Assembly: GCF_042847215.1 (NCBI RefSeq)
Contig: NZ_AP031500.1
Span: 2,418,001-2,482,000, forward strand
Reading direction: 5' to 3'
DNA length: 64,000 nucleotides
Source of the DNA: Gilvimarinus japonicus
Lineage (GTDB): Bacteria; Pseudomonadota; Gammaproteobacteria; Pseudomonadales; Cellvibrionaceae
In this document: one piece after another, positions 1 through 8,262 of the stretch
Position numbering within the stretch: position 1 is the first letter of the stretch
How the letters are laid out: every line of letters begins with the position of its first letter
The notes under the pieces: model-generated
Seen by the model: the letters and a program-made list of their open reading frames with translations, nothing else
The model's database searches: none
Told to the model about the DNA's origin: nothing
Program-made: the position numbers and the translations under genes

Positions 1-1387
1 CGTTTAACTCTCGCTCGGGCATTTCATCCACCACCCTATGGTACTTCTTAGGAACTAACCCCTGACCAATCATGACCTGAAACCACGAATCCACAAACAG
101 CTCATTATTTCGGACAAAAAAGCGACCCGTTTGCGCAAACAGCTCAAGTCGCTCAGACAAACTATCGGGCACATCCATGGCTTGACAGTGCCGCCAAAAA
201 GCGGAATCGTCGCGCTCAGTCAAATGATAATGTAACACTATAAAGTCGCGGATCTGCTCATAGTCAAAATCGGCATGCCGGTTAAACTCAGCAACATCCA
301 ATGGCGAAATCTCATCACTGGGGAACAACTTAATCAGCTTCAAAATATTTTGCTGAATCAAGTGAATACTGGTGGACTCTAGCGGCTCGATAAAACCCGC
401 CGACAAGCCAATGGCAACACAGTTTTTATGCCATTGCTGCTTTCGCTTACCCGTGGTAAAACGAATAAAGCGTGGCTCGCTCACAGCGTCGCCTTCGATC
501 TGATCCAGCAAGCGAGCCACCGCCTCGTCATCCGACAAGTGCTTAGCTGAGTAAACCAGCCCGTTGCCCATGCGATGTTGTAACGGTATCGCCCAACGCC
601 AACCGGCATCGTGTGCGATGGCCCGAGTGTATGGCGCTGCAGCGGTTACCGAGCTGCTCTGTACCGCCACGGCCCGATCGCAGGGCAACCAATGGGACCA
701 ATCGTCGTAGCCCGTCTTTAAAGTTTGCTCAATTAAAAGCCCGCGAAACCCGCTGCAATCGATAAACAGATCCCCGGCAACACATTGCCCACCGGCCAAC
801 GTGACAGCGGTTATATCACCAGAGTCTGGGTGTTGTGTAACCCGCTCCACCTTACCCTCAATACGCTTTACACCCTGCTGCTCGGCAAGCTTACGTAAAA
901 ACTGGCCATAACGGGTGGCGTCCATGTGATAAGCGTAGTTTAAGCCACCTTTTGCTCCTTTTGGTGGCTGAGCAAACCGACCAGAAAGAGCGGCTTTTGC
1001 CTCTAGACAATAGTCACTAAAGGATTCGCTAATCCCTAAATCTAAACCACGGCGCCAAAAATTGTGAAAGCCAGCCGCCCAAAAATCTTTACCGGTAGAA
1101 CCAAAGCCATGGAAATAGCTTTTATCCAAAGCCTGCCAGTTCTCAAAATTAATACCGAGTTTAAATGTTGCTTGGGTTTCGCGAATTAAATCTCGCTCAT
1201 TAATCCCTAACAGCTTATTAAAAAACAATAAGGTCGGTATCGTCGCTTCGCCCACACCCACGGTACCGATCTCATCCGACTCGACCAACTCTACCGCAAG
1301 GTGGCTTAGCACTTTAGATATAGCCGCAGCGGCCATCCAACCAGCGGTACCACCACCTACGATAACGACCTTATTAACATTTGGCAT
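1..1387 (-). CDS. Flavin-dependent tryptophan-halogenase-like protein, 3' end outside the window
   Basis: About 462 residues are visible from an ATG at 1387 and the frame is still open at base 1. The N-terminus has the FAD-binding GGGTAGWM motif (residues 11-18), then GVGEATIP (about 45-51) and the conserved lysine in TFKLGI (K76), which matches the catalytic lysine of PrnA-type halogenases. The family hallmark WRWAIP and the EPLEST segment are both present, so an active flavin halogenase fold is likely. The preferred substrate cannot be read from sequence, and free tryptophan is only the family name. It lies 78 bp downstream of the TonB receptor gene on the same strand, with a strong hairpin between them. 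A paralogue with the same motifs sits at 60617-62104. Confidence 0.9.
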   Translation of the reverse strand, partial: MPNVNKVVIVGGGTAGWMAAAAISKVLSHLAVELVESDEIGTVGVGEATIPTLLFFNKLLGINERDLIRETQATFKLGINFENWQALDKSYFHGFGSTGKDFWAAGFHNFWRRGLDLGISESFSDYCLEAKAALSGRFAQPPKGAKGGLNYAYHMDATRYGQFLRKLAEQQGVKRIEGKVERVTQHPDSGDITAVTLAGGQCVAGDLFIDCSGFRGLLIEQTLKTGYDDWSHWLPCDRAVAVQSSSVTAAAPYTRAIAHDAGWRWAIPLQHRMGNGLVYSAKHLSDDEAVARLLDQIEGDAVSEPRFIRFTTGKRKQQWHKNCVAIGLSAGFIEPLESTSIHLIQQNILKLIKLFPSDEISPLDVAEFNRHADFDYEQIRDFIVLHYHLTERDDSAFWRHCQAMDVPDSLSERLELFAQTGRFFVRNNELFVDSWFQVMIGQGLVPKKYHRVVDEMPERELN

Positions 1388-1404
1388 ATTATTCTCTTCT
1401 GAAA

Positions 1405-1439
1405 AAAAGCAGCCGTTATTAATAATAACGGCTGCTTTT
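1405..1439 (-). terminator. Strong hairpin terminator between TonB receptor and halogenase
   Basis: Perfect 16-bp arms (1405-1420 and 1424-1439) enclose a 3-base loop. Read on the minus strand the stem is GC-rich in the middle and is followed by a run of seven T. It lies just after the receptor stop codon and before the halogenase start, so it should end or attenuate the receptor transcript. A similar hairpin follows the second receptor at 62992-63021. Confidence 0.8.
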
Positions 1440-1465
1440 GTTATCACACCATTACGACTCTCGAT

Positions 1466-4400
1466 TTAGAACGAATAGCGTGCTCCAAGCGCATAGCGTG
1501 CTTGCTGCTCACCATAAAATAACAGGCTGTTTACCGTACGGCCATGAACCCGTATGTCTTCTTCGGTGACATTAATCCCTTCAAAAAACACGTTTAGATT
1601 GTCAGTAATATCATAGCTAACATTGAGGTCTACTTGGCCATAGGCCTCGGTGTAAGCAGGCTCTTGTTGGCCATTACCCTGCGCTGTACCACTTAAGAAC
1701 TCATCGCGCCAGTTATAGGCCAAACGCGCCTGCCAGCCATTTTTATCATAGAACGCTACGACGTTGGCGGAGTCACTCAAGCCCAACAAAGCAAATTGAT
1801 CTTCACCAATCACGCTGTTGTCGTAACCTATATCACCATCAACGGTAGTGAAGTTAACAATACCACCAAAACCGCTATCGCCAAACATATGCTGTACAGC
1901 AAATTCAAAACCATCAATTGAGGCTTCTTTTTCATTAACCGGCACACGCACAGTATAATTTAGAGAATCATAACTACTGGTATCCCCCAGCAACTCACCG
2001 GTCGTTCCGTCAATCCAGCCCTGTGCAACATAGTAATCACGGACATCCTTACCAAAATTATCGGCCGTTGCAACTGCCGCCGCTTCATCATAGCGTGGGC
2101 CTGTTGCAGGATTTTTAATGCCTGGAAAGAGTATCTCCTGCTGAATGCTAGTACCAATAAAATTCTCTACATCTTTAGCGTAGTACCCCAATGAAATATA
2201 GCTACCATCTGCGTAATACCACTCGGCCGAAAAGTCTAGGTTAGTCGACTCAAAGGGGTCAAGATCCGGGTTACCGGCGGTGGCGGTACTATTGTCGTAA
2301 GTTCGCGCCTGCGGGCTATCCGGGACAGCGGCACCCTGCAAGTTAGAGTAACTAGGACGAGAGATAGTCTTGCTATAAGAAGCTCGCAACAGTACGTCAT
2401 CCAGCAGGTTAACACTGAAATCCAGGTTTGGTAGAACGTTGCTATAATCTCCAGAACCCTCACGGAATACACCTCCCTCGGCACTTAACAATAGCTCGTT
2501 GGGGGTCTTCCAGGCGCCGCTTATGTAGTTAGGCAACAAAGTCGAAGAGGTAACGTCAGTCTTCTCGTAGCGAACGCCGAGCGCCAACTGTGTTGGCATT
2601 TTCGCCATTTCCCACGCAAGATTTACCTGCGCATAGGCAGACGTTTGCTCTTCTTTCATGCGGTTATCGACCGAGTACTCGGGGTCGATACACAGGGTGT
2701 CACCTTCACAGTCTGCAAACACATTACCACCGGCACCTTCGCCATCCGGATTTTGCTGGTAGAAACGTGCTAGGTCGCCCGAAAACTGATCGTAATCCAC
2801 ATCGACATACTGACCGTAAACACCGCCTTGATCGAACGATTCAAAAGCACTGCCTAGCTGTTTAAATTCAAAAGCCGAATCATCAAAGTTATTATCACCG
2901 TCACCGGCCGCCGCATTCCAGCCACCGCCAATATCGGTGTAACCCACACCACCCCAATTGCCGCCTTGATTTAAGCTAAACGCGGTACGGTTATCAATTT
3001 CCGTTGACGCGAGACCAAAATCCACGCTCTGAACAATGCCACTGTCAAAGTCGAAGCTACCGTCAAACTGTATTTGCTCAACCTCAGACTTCATGTAGCT
3101 GTTGCGATGACTGGTACCCGTCGAAATAATATCACTCGCGGTGAGGTCGCCATCGGTCATTTCGACACTCATCACGGGCATATCTTGCGAGAAATCCACC
3201 CTTGTGGTGCCACGCTCGAAACCGGTGGCGGTCACAATATTATCGTTACCCCGTGCGTCTTTACCGTGCGCCTCAGCATCAGAGCTGTGATAGTCCAGTG
3301 CCAATGTTAATCGCTCAGTCGCATCCCACACAACATTAAGGCCGGTAGAGCTTGTTTCATTAATATTGCCCCAATTACCAACACCAAAACCAACATCGCA
3401 ACAGTCTGTTGAAACCAACTGATCGGGGGTCACCACGCCATCCGCATCGGCACCCGTGAATACTGTACCTCCGGTCTGAGTATTAAAACCACCACCAAAC
3501 CATGCAGACAGCTCTTGGCGTTGCTGCTCTACGTCCAATTCCGCATAGGTGTAGTCAGCCGTGGCCGTCAAGGTATCAATAGGACTCCACTGCAACGTTA
3601 CTTGAGCGTTGGTGCGCTCGCGTTGAATATCATCTAAACGGTATAAAAAGTTTTGCGGGGTAGACATTAAGTCACCCTCTTCTACCGGGTAGTTCTCCAA
3701 CAAAAAGGCATCTAGGCCAGGGTTTGTACTACCGACACGCAGAGAGTTCCAGCCCGAGGACACATTACCTGAATCCGACGCACTATCGCGCGCTTGATAA
3801 CTAGCACTGATTGCTAGGCCAATAGTATCGTCGGCAAACGTGTTGCTGTAGATACCAGAAATTTCCGGTGTAACATCATCACCCGCACGATTGGTTTGAT
3901 CGGCAACAGCTTTAACCCCAACACTAGCGTTTAACCCCGGGTTTTCAAGCGGCCGGGTAGTCTTGATATTAATGGTCGAACCGATACCACCCGTCACCAA
4001 GTCTGCTTTGCCGGTTTTATACACATCCACACCCGATACCGACTCGGCGGCTAGATTGGCAAAGTCAAATGAGCGTGAGCTACTCGCGGAGGTAGCGTTG
4101 ATATTAGCGGTCGGCATTTGGCGACCATTCAAGGTAATCATGTTGTAGTCTGGACCAAAACCACGGACCGTGACTCGCGAGCCTTCATTATTCTGGCGAT
4201 CAATGGAAACACCGGTAACACGCTGCAGCGACTCGGCTAAGTTGGTATCGGGAAACTTACCAATATCCTCTGCCGAGATGGCATCTACCACCCCTTGGGA
4301 GTCGCGTTTAATATCCATCGCGCGATCTAGCGAGGCCCGAATACCGGTAACAACAACCTCTTCCAGCACGTCTGTATTGTCTTGTGCAAATACCGCAGCG

Positions 4401-4471
4401 GCAGGCAATGTGCCCATCAGTGCAGCAATTGATGTGGATAATATGGTCCGCTTCATAGTTGATTGACTCAT
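1466..4471 (-). CDS. TonB-dependent receptor, Caulobacter-type carbohydrate family
   Basis: This 1001-residue outer-membrane active transporter starts with a signal peptide (about residues 1-29, cut after VFA). The plug follows, with EEVVVTGIRASL near residue 37, the IGKFPDTNLAESLQRV block and a VTVRGFGPDYN motif. The rest is a 22-strand-type barrel ending in the aromatic RYSF. This plug signature is typical of the TIGR01782-like receptors that import oligosaccharides in Caulobacter, Xanthomonas and Cellvibrionales. The cargo is unknown. An alternative start is Met6. Two LacI-type dyads lie about 200-260 bp upstream. The halogenase gene is downstream. The barrel C-terminus resembles that of the partial receptor at 63064-64000, so they are probably paralogues. 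Confidence 0.92.
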   Translation of the reverse strand: MSQSTMKRTILSTSIAALMGTLPAAAVFAQDNTDVLEEVVVTGIRASLDRAMDIKRDSQGVVDAISAEDIGKFPDTNLAESLQRVTGVSIDRQNNEGSRVTVRGFGPDYNMITLNGRQMPTANINATSASSSRSFDFANLAAESVSGVDVYKTGKADLVTGGIGSTINIKTTRPLENPGLNASVGVKAVADQTNRAGDDVTPEISGIYSNTFADDTIGLAISASYQARDSASDSGNVSSGWNSLRVGSTNPGLDAFLLENYPVEEGDLMSTPQNFLYRLDDIQRERTNAQVTLQWSPIDTLTATADYTYAELDVEQQRQELSAWFGGGFNTQTGGTVFTGADADGVVTPDQLVSTDCCDVGFGVGNWGNINETSSTGLNVVWDATERLTLALDYHSSDAEAHGKDARGNDNIVTATGFERGTTRVDFSQDMPVMSVEMTDGDLTASDIISTGTSHRNSYMKSEVEQIQFDGSFDFDSGIVQSVDFGLASTEIDNRTAFSLNQGGNWGGVGYTDIGGGWNAAAGDGDNNFDDSAFEFKQLGSAFESFDQGGVYGQYVDVDYDQFSGDLARFYQQNPDGEGAGGNVFADCEGDTLCIDPEYSVDNRMKEEQTSAYAQVNLAWEMAKMPTQLALGVRYEKTDVTSSTLLPNYISGAWKTPNELLLSAEGGVFREGSGDYSNVLPNLDFSVNLLDDVLLRASYSKTISRPSYSNLQGAAVPDSPQARTYDNSTATAGNPDLDPFESTNLDFSAEWYYADGSYISLGYYAKDVENFIGTSIQQEILFPGIKNPATGPRYDEAAAVATADNFGKDVRDYYVAQGWIDGTTGELLGDTSSYDSLNYTVRVPVNEKEASIDGFEFAVQHMFGDSGFGGIVNFTTVDGDIGYDNSVIGEDQFALLGLSDSANVVAFYDKNGWQARLAYNWRDEFLSGTAQGNGQQEPAYTEAYGQVDLNVSYDITDNLNVFFEGINVTEEDIRVHGRTVNSLLFYGEQQARYALGARYSF

Positions 4472-5197
4472 TATTTTTGTACCCCAATTGTGATCAGTTC
4501 ACCTGCTGTACTGCATCTGCACTTACGTCAGAACCGAGCTCTCCTCATCGCGCCACAGCAAGTCATTGGTTTTGCTCGCACCCTAGGTAAACCAGTATCT
4601 AAGGAGCCCCAACCAGAGTGGGCAAACCTCCGGCTACGCCAACCTGCAAGCATAACGACACCAACGGTGTTCGTTATCGTTAACGTTAACAGTAGATTTA
4701 TAGTGTGTCAACGTTATCTGTAACGATAACATTCGTAGAAAATAGGCAAAACCAAAAGACTTATGCGCTACTTGCCGCAAATGTCAGAGTTTTATATCAA
4801 AGAGCGGTAAAACTCAGCGTATTAGCTAAGAGGCCAGCCAAAGCCGTCTTCAGTGCGCCCTAATATTTACCGCCACTTGGAGGCAAAAAAGTACCTGCGG
4901 CGACATCAAAGGTATTGTTGTATTGTTGTTTACGAGTCGCTATTCCACCCAACGGGTCATCATCAGATACGCAACTTTTTGCGCCATAGGTTTGATCATT
5001 AAAAAACTCTTAGTGCTGGGGTAATTGCTTTACCAGAGCCTGACGCCCCACTGTAGCAATTGGTGTCAATGTCAAAACAACCTCATAAAAGGCGCAAACC
5101 CAGCTGTCACCGGTTGTTGATTCAGAGTTATCGCAGTATTGTCACAGGCAAGTAAGTGCCGTATGCCATCTCATTCACACCACTCTAAACGGTAGAT
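4472..5197. other. 726-bp intergenic region between divergent genes
   Basis: This gap separates the minus-strand TonB receptor from the plus-strand uracil-DNA glycosylase-family gene. No convincing coding frame was found. The recognisable content is the pair of 18-bp dyads at 4673-4690 and 4713-4730. The remainder presumably holds the two promoters and a long receptor leader. Confidence 0.6.
4673..4730 (-). promoter_or_regulatory. Tandem LacI-family-like operators upstream of the TonB receptor
   Basis: Two dyads share the layout GTTATC-N6-G(A/T)TAAC. The first (4673-4690) is GTTATCGTTAACGTTAAC and contains the perfect 12-bp palindrome GTTAACGTTAAC. The second (4713-4730) is GTTATC-N6-GATAAC with perfect 6-bp arms. 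Their starts are exactly 40 bp apart, close to four helical turns. Such CG-centred or TTAAC-rich dyads are typical of LacI/GalR operators controlling carbohydrate genes. No LacI-type regulator is encoded in this window, so the cognate protein is unknown. Confidence 0.55.
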
Positions 5198-5788
5198 ATG
5201 AACTATACATCCAGCCCACTAATGGAGCGCATCCGCCGATGTACCTTATGCGAGCAGCATTTGCCGCTAGCCCCCAAGCCGGTTCTGCAAGCCGAGCGTA
5301 ACGCCAAGATCTTGATCGCAGCGCAAGCGCCTGGCAAGCTCGCTCACGAGGCTGGCCGTCCATTTGACGACCCCAGTGGCGATCGGCTGCGCCGCTGGCT
5401 GGGGGTCAGCCACGAGCAATTCTACGATCCGGGTTTATTTGCGCTGGTGCCTATGGGGTTTTGCTACCCCGGTACCCGAGCAGGTGGCGACCTGCCCCCG
5501 AGGCCCGAGTGTGCCCCGACATGGCGAGAAGAGCTGCTGGAGTATTTATCCCAGATAAAGTTAACGTTGGTAATCGGTCAGTACGCCCAAACATACCATT
5601 TACCCAACAGCGAGAGGACTTTGACAGAGCGTGTGGGCAATTGGCGTAAATATTGGCCCGCACAGCTGCCCCTGCCTCACCCGAGTGGCCGCAATAATCG
5701 TTGGCTGGCAAAAAATCCGTGGTTTGAACAAGAGGTAATTCCTGCACTGCAAATACGCGTGCAGGAAATTCTTAACAATCAGTCGTGA
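5198..5788 (+). CDS. Uracil-DNA glycosylase-family protein
   Basis: This 196-residue protein carries the UDG-superfamily first motif as AQAPGKLAHEAGRPFDD (from about residue 42) and the distal HPSGRN motif (near residue 166). Four cysteines are arranged as C15-X2-C18 and C89-X15-C105, a pattern like the iron-sulfur cysteines of family 4/5 glycosylases, so a 4Fe-4S cluster is possible. It probably acts in base excision, but substrate and activity are inferred. It faces the polyamine operon convergently, and the two stop codons are only 6 bp apart with no visible terminator. The ATG at 5198 has a weak ribosome site. Confidence 0.75.
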   Translation: MNYTSSPLMERIRRCTLCEQHLPLAPKPVLQAERNAKILIAAQAPGKLAHEAGRPFDDPSGDRLRRWLGVSHEQFYDPGLFALVPMGFCYPGTRAGGDLPPRPECAPTWREELLEYLSQIKLTLVIGQYAQTYHLPNSERTLTERVGNWRKYWPAQLPLPHPSGRNNRWLAKNPWFEQEVIPALQIRVQEILNNQS

Positions 5789-5794
5789 GGGAGC

Positions 5795-6964
5795 TTACGA
5801 CAAACGCATTTTGAAATCGTCGTAACCAAATTCGCGTATAACCTGTAGCTCATCGGTTCGCGAATCCCACAAGGCGATAGCCGGCAAGTTAATACCGTTA
5901 AAGGTTGTGGTTTTCACCATGGTGTAGTGCGCCATATCATCAAACACCAAGCGCTGGCCAACCTCTAGCGGCTGAGTAAAACTATAATCCCCAATCACAT
6001 CACCCGCCAGGCAGGTCATACCACCCAACCGATAAGTGTGGTCCAATTCTCCGGCCTCACCGGCACCCAGCACATCGGCGCGGTATGGCATCTCCAGTGT
6101 ATCTGGCATATGACAGGTAGCCGAGGTATCTAAAATCGCTTGCGCTACAGTGCTGTGAAACACATCCAACACCTCAGACACCAAAACCCCGCTGCGAATT
6201 GCCACCGCCTCGCCCGGCTCTAGATAGACCTGCACATCAAATTGCTCCGAGAAATTACGCACCAGCGCGATTAGCTCATCGATTTGATAGTTCTCGCGCG
6301 TAATATGATGGCCACCACCGAAATTTACCCACCGCATTTGCGCCAGGTAACGGCCAAATTTTTCCTCCACCGCGGCGAGGGTGCGCGCCAGTGGCGGCAC
6401 ATCTTGCTCACACAGCGTGTGAAAGTGCAGGCCCGATATTCCCTCTAAAAAATCGGGCTGAAACTCCGACAGCGGAACACCCATGCGCGATTTCGGCGCA
6501 CACGGATCGTACAGTGGTACATCACCTTCAGAGTGCTCGGGGTTAATACGTAGGCCAAACTTTAACTCAGGCCGATCCTGCTGCGCAGCCAAGCACAAGG
6601 GCTTAAAACGCTGCCATTGGCTCATCGAGTTAAACACCACGTGATCTGACAGCTTTAGCACTTCAATTAAATCGGCTTCCTTGAAAGCGGCCGAATAGGT
6701 ATGCACCTCACCACCATAGTATTCCCGCGCAAGCTTTGCCTCATTGACACCGCTGGCGCAGCTGCCCCACAAGTATTTTTGATTAAGCTCCGCCAACGAC
6801 CAACAGCTAAACGCTTTTAACGCGCCCAGCACTTTTGCGCCACTTTGCTGCCCTACGTGATGCAACAACTTAAGGTTGTCCTCAACCGCTGCGCGATCCA
6901 CCACAAAACAAGGCGATGGCACACGAGTGGCATCAAACTGAGAAAAATATTGCCGTTTTTTCAT
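5795..6964 (-). CDS. nspC: Carboxynorspermidine/carboxyspermidine decarboxylase
   Basis: This 389-residue PLP enzyme of the alanine-racemase/ornithine-decarboxylase fold III group decarboxylates carboxy(nor)spermidine to (nor)spermidine in the cytoplasm. Visible markers are VPSPCFVVD near the N-terminus, the PLP lysine in LGALKAFSCW (K50), the glycine loop FGGGHH, EPGEAVAIRSG, and the late GLTCLAGD-like segment, here GGMTCLAGDVIGDY. Length matches the NspC family. It is the last gene of speA-dehydrogenase-nspC, separated from the dehydrogenase by 70 bp containing a terminator-like hairpin. Whether the product is spermidine or norspermidine depends on the diamine used and cannot be told here. 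Confidence 0.93.
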   Translation of the reverse strand: MKKRQYFSQFDATRVPSPCFVVDRAAVEDNLKLLHHVGQQSGAKVLGALKAFSCWSLAELNQKYLWGSCASGVNEAKLAREYYGGEVHTYSAAFKEADLIEVLKLSDHVVFNSMSQWQRFKPLCLAAQQDRPELKFGLRINPEHSEGDVPLYDPCAPKSRMGVPLSEFQPDFLEGISGLHFHTLCEQDVPPLARTLAAVEEKFGRYLAQMRWVNFGGGHHITRENYQIDELIALVRNFSEQFDVQVYLEPGEAVAIRSGVLVSEVLDVFHSTVAQAILDTSATCHMPDTLEMPYRADVLGAGEAGELDHTYRLGGMTCLAGDVIGDYSFTQPLEVGQRLVFDDMAHYTMVKTTTFNGINLPAIALWDSRTDELQVIREFGYDDFKMRLS

Positions 6965-6990
6965 CGCTATTTCCGCTGCGCAATATAAAA

Positions 6991-7010
6991 ACGGCGGCCT
7001 TCGCCGCCGT
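6991..7010 (-). terminator. Intrinsic-terminator-like hairpin inside the polyamine operon
   Basis: A 7-bp perfect stem (6991-6997 with 7004-7010, all G/C except the terminal A-T pair) encloses a 6-base loop and on the minus strand is followed by TTTTTA. It sits between the dehydrogenase stop (7035) and the nspC start (6964). It could partly terminate the transcript or act as an attenuator or stability hairpin that lowers nspC relative to upstream genes. Confidence 0.6.
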
Positions 7011-7034
7011 CAAACAATGGTGAGGTGTAGCTAT

Positions 7035-8237
7035 CTACTTTTCCATACCTGTAGGCTGGTCTATCTCGACGACCTGCCAAGGCAACCCGTATTGATTCAA
7101 ATCATCCATAAAGGGGTCTGGGTCAAGTTGCTCCATATTCCACACCCCGGCACCGGCCCATTTTTTCTCCAGCATCATCTTGGCGCCAATCATTGCAGGC
7201 ACACCAGTGGTGTAAGAGATCGCTTGCGACTGGACCTCGGCGTAACACTCTTGGTGATCGCATATATTGTATATGTAATAAGTTTTCTTAACGCCGTCTT
7301 TTACGCCTTGTGCGATACAACCAATGCACGTTTTACCTTTTGTTAAGGGTCCAAGGCTCGCCGGATCAGGCAGCAAGGCTTTTAAAAACTGCAGCGGAAT
7401 AATCTCTTTGCCTTCAAATTCAACCGGTTCTATCGAGGTCATCCCAATATTACCCAACACCTCCAGGTGCTTAAGATAGTTATCAGAGAATGTCATCCAA
7501 AAACGTGCCCGTTTAATCTCAGGCAAATGCTTGGTAATGGATTCCAGCTCTTCGTGATACATCAGGTAAATTTGTTTGGGCCCGATACCCGCCGGAAAAT
7601 CAAATGAGCGATTTTCTTTTAGTGGTGCGGTTTCTTGCCAATGGCCGTCTTGCCAATAACGGCCATTGGCCGTTACTTCACGGATATTAATTTCGGGGTT
7701 AAAGTTGGTAGCAAACGGCATCCCGTGATCACCAGCATTACAGTCGATAATATCCAAGTAGTGAATTTCGTCTAAATAATGCTTTTTCAAATAAGCGGTG
7801 TACACATTGGTCACCCCAGGATCGAACCCCGAGCCCAACAGCGCCATACGGCCAGCTTCGGTAAACTTATCTTGATAAGCCCACTGCCATTTGTACTCGA
7901 ACTTAGCCTCTTCTGGCGGCTCGTAGTTGGCGGTATCAAGGTAGTCCACACCAGCTTCTAAGCAGGCGTCCATAATGGCTAAGTCCTGATAAGGTAGAGC
8001 GACGTTGATGACTAAGTCGGGTTTCTCGCGCTTTAGCAGGGCAACGGTCTCAGCGACATTATCCGCATCGACCTGCGCAGTAGATACCGGCCTTGGCAGT
8101 TGCGCTGCAATCACTTTACATTTAGATTCGGTACGACTGGCCAGCACGATCTCGGTAAACACTTCCGGCAACTGCGCACACTTGTGGGCCACTACTCCAC
8201 CGACGCCGCCGGCGCCGATAATCATTACTTTAGCCAT
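7035..8237 (-). CDS. Carboxynorspermidine/carboxyspermidine dehydrogenase (saccharopine dehydrogenase family)
   Basis: This enzyme condenses a diamine with aspartate semialdehyde and reduces the Schiff base, giving carboxyspermidine or carboxynorspermidine. The start was placed at the ATG at 8237 (MAKVMIIGAGGVGG) because AGAGGAAAGG lies directly upstream; an upstream in-frame start at 8309 would run into speA. The 400-residue product has an N-terminal Rossmann GAGGVGG (residues 8-14), DTANYEPP near 120, LLGSGFDPGVTNV in the middle, and a C-terminal catalytic domain, as in the LYS1-like polyamine branch. It lies 25 bp after speA and before nspC, and this context decides between lysine and polyamine function. 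Confidence 0.92.
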   Translation of the reverse strand: MAKVMIIGAGGVGGVVAHKCAQLPEVFTEIVLASRTESKCKVIAAQLPRPVSTAQVDADNVAETVALLKREKPDLVINVALPYQDLAIMDACLEAGVDYLDTANYEPPEEAKFEYKWQWAYQDKFTEAGRMALLGSGFDPGVTNVYTAYLKKHYLDEIHYLDIIDCNAGDHGMPFATNFNPEINIREVTANGRYWQDGHWQETAPLKENRSFDFPAGIGPKQIYLMYHEELESITKHLPEIKRARFWMTFSDNYLKHLEVLGNIGMTSIEPVEFEGKEIIPLQFLKALLPDPASLGPLTKGKTCIGCIAQGVKDGVKKTYYIYNICDHQECYAEVQSQAISYTTGVPAMIGAKMMLEKKWAGAGVWNMEQLDPDPFMDDLNQYGLPWQVVEIDQPTGMEK

Positions 8238-8262
8238 AAACCTTTCCTCTAACGTTGGATCG

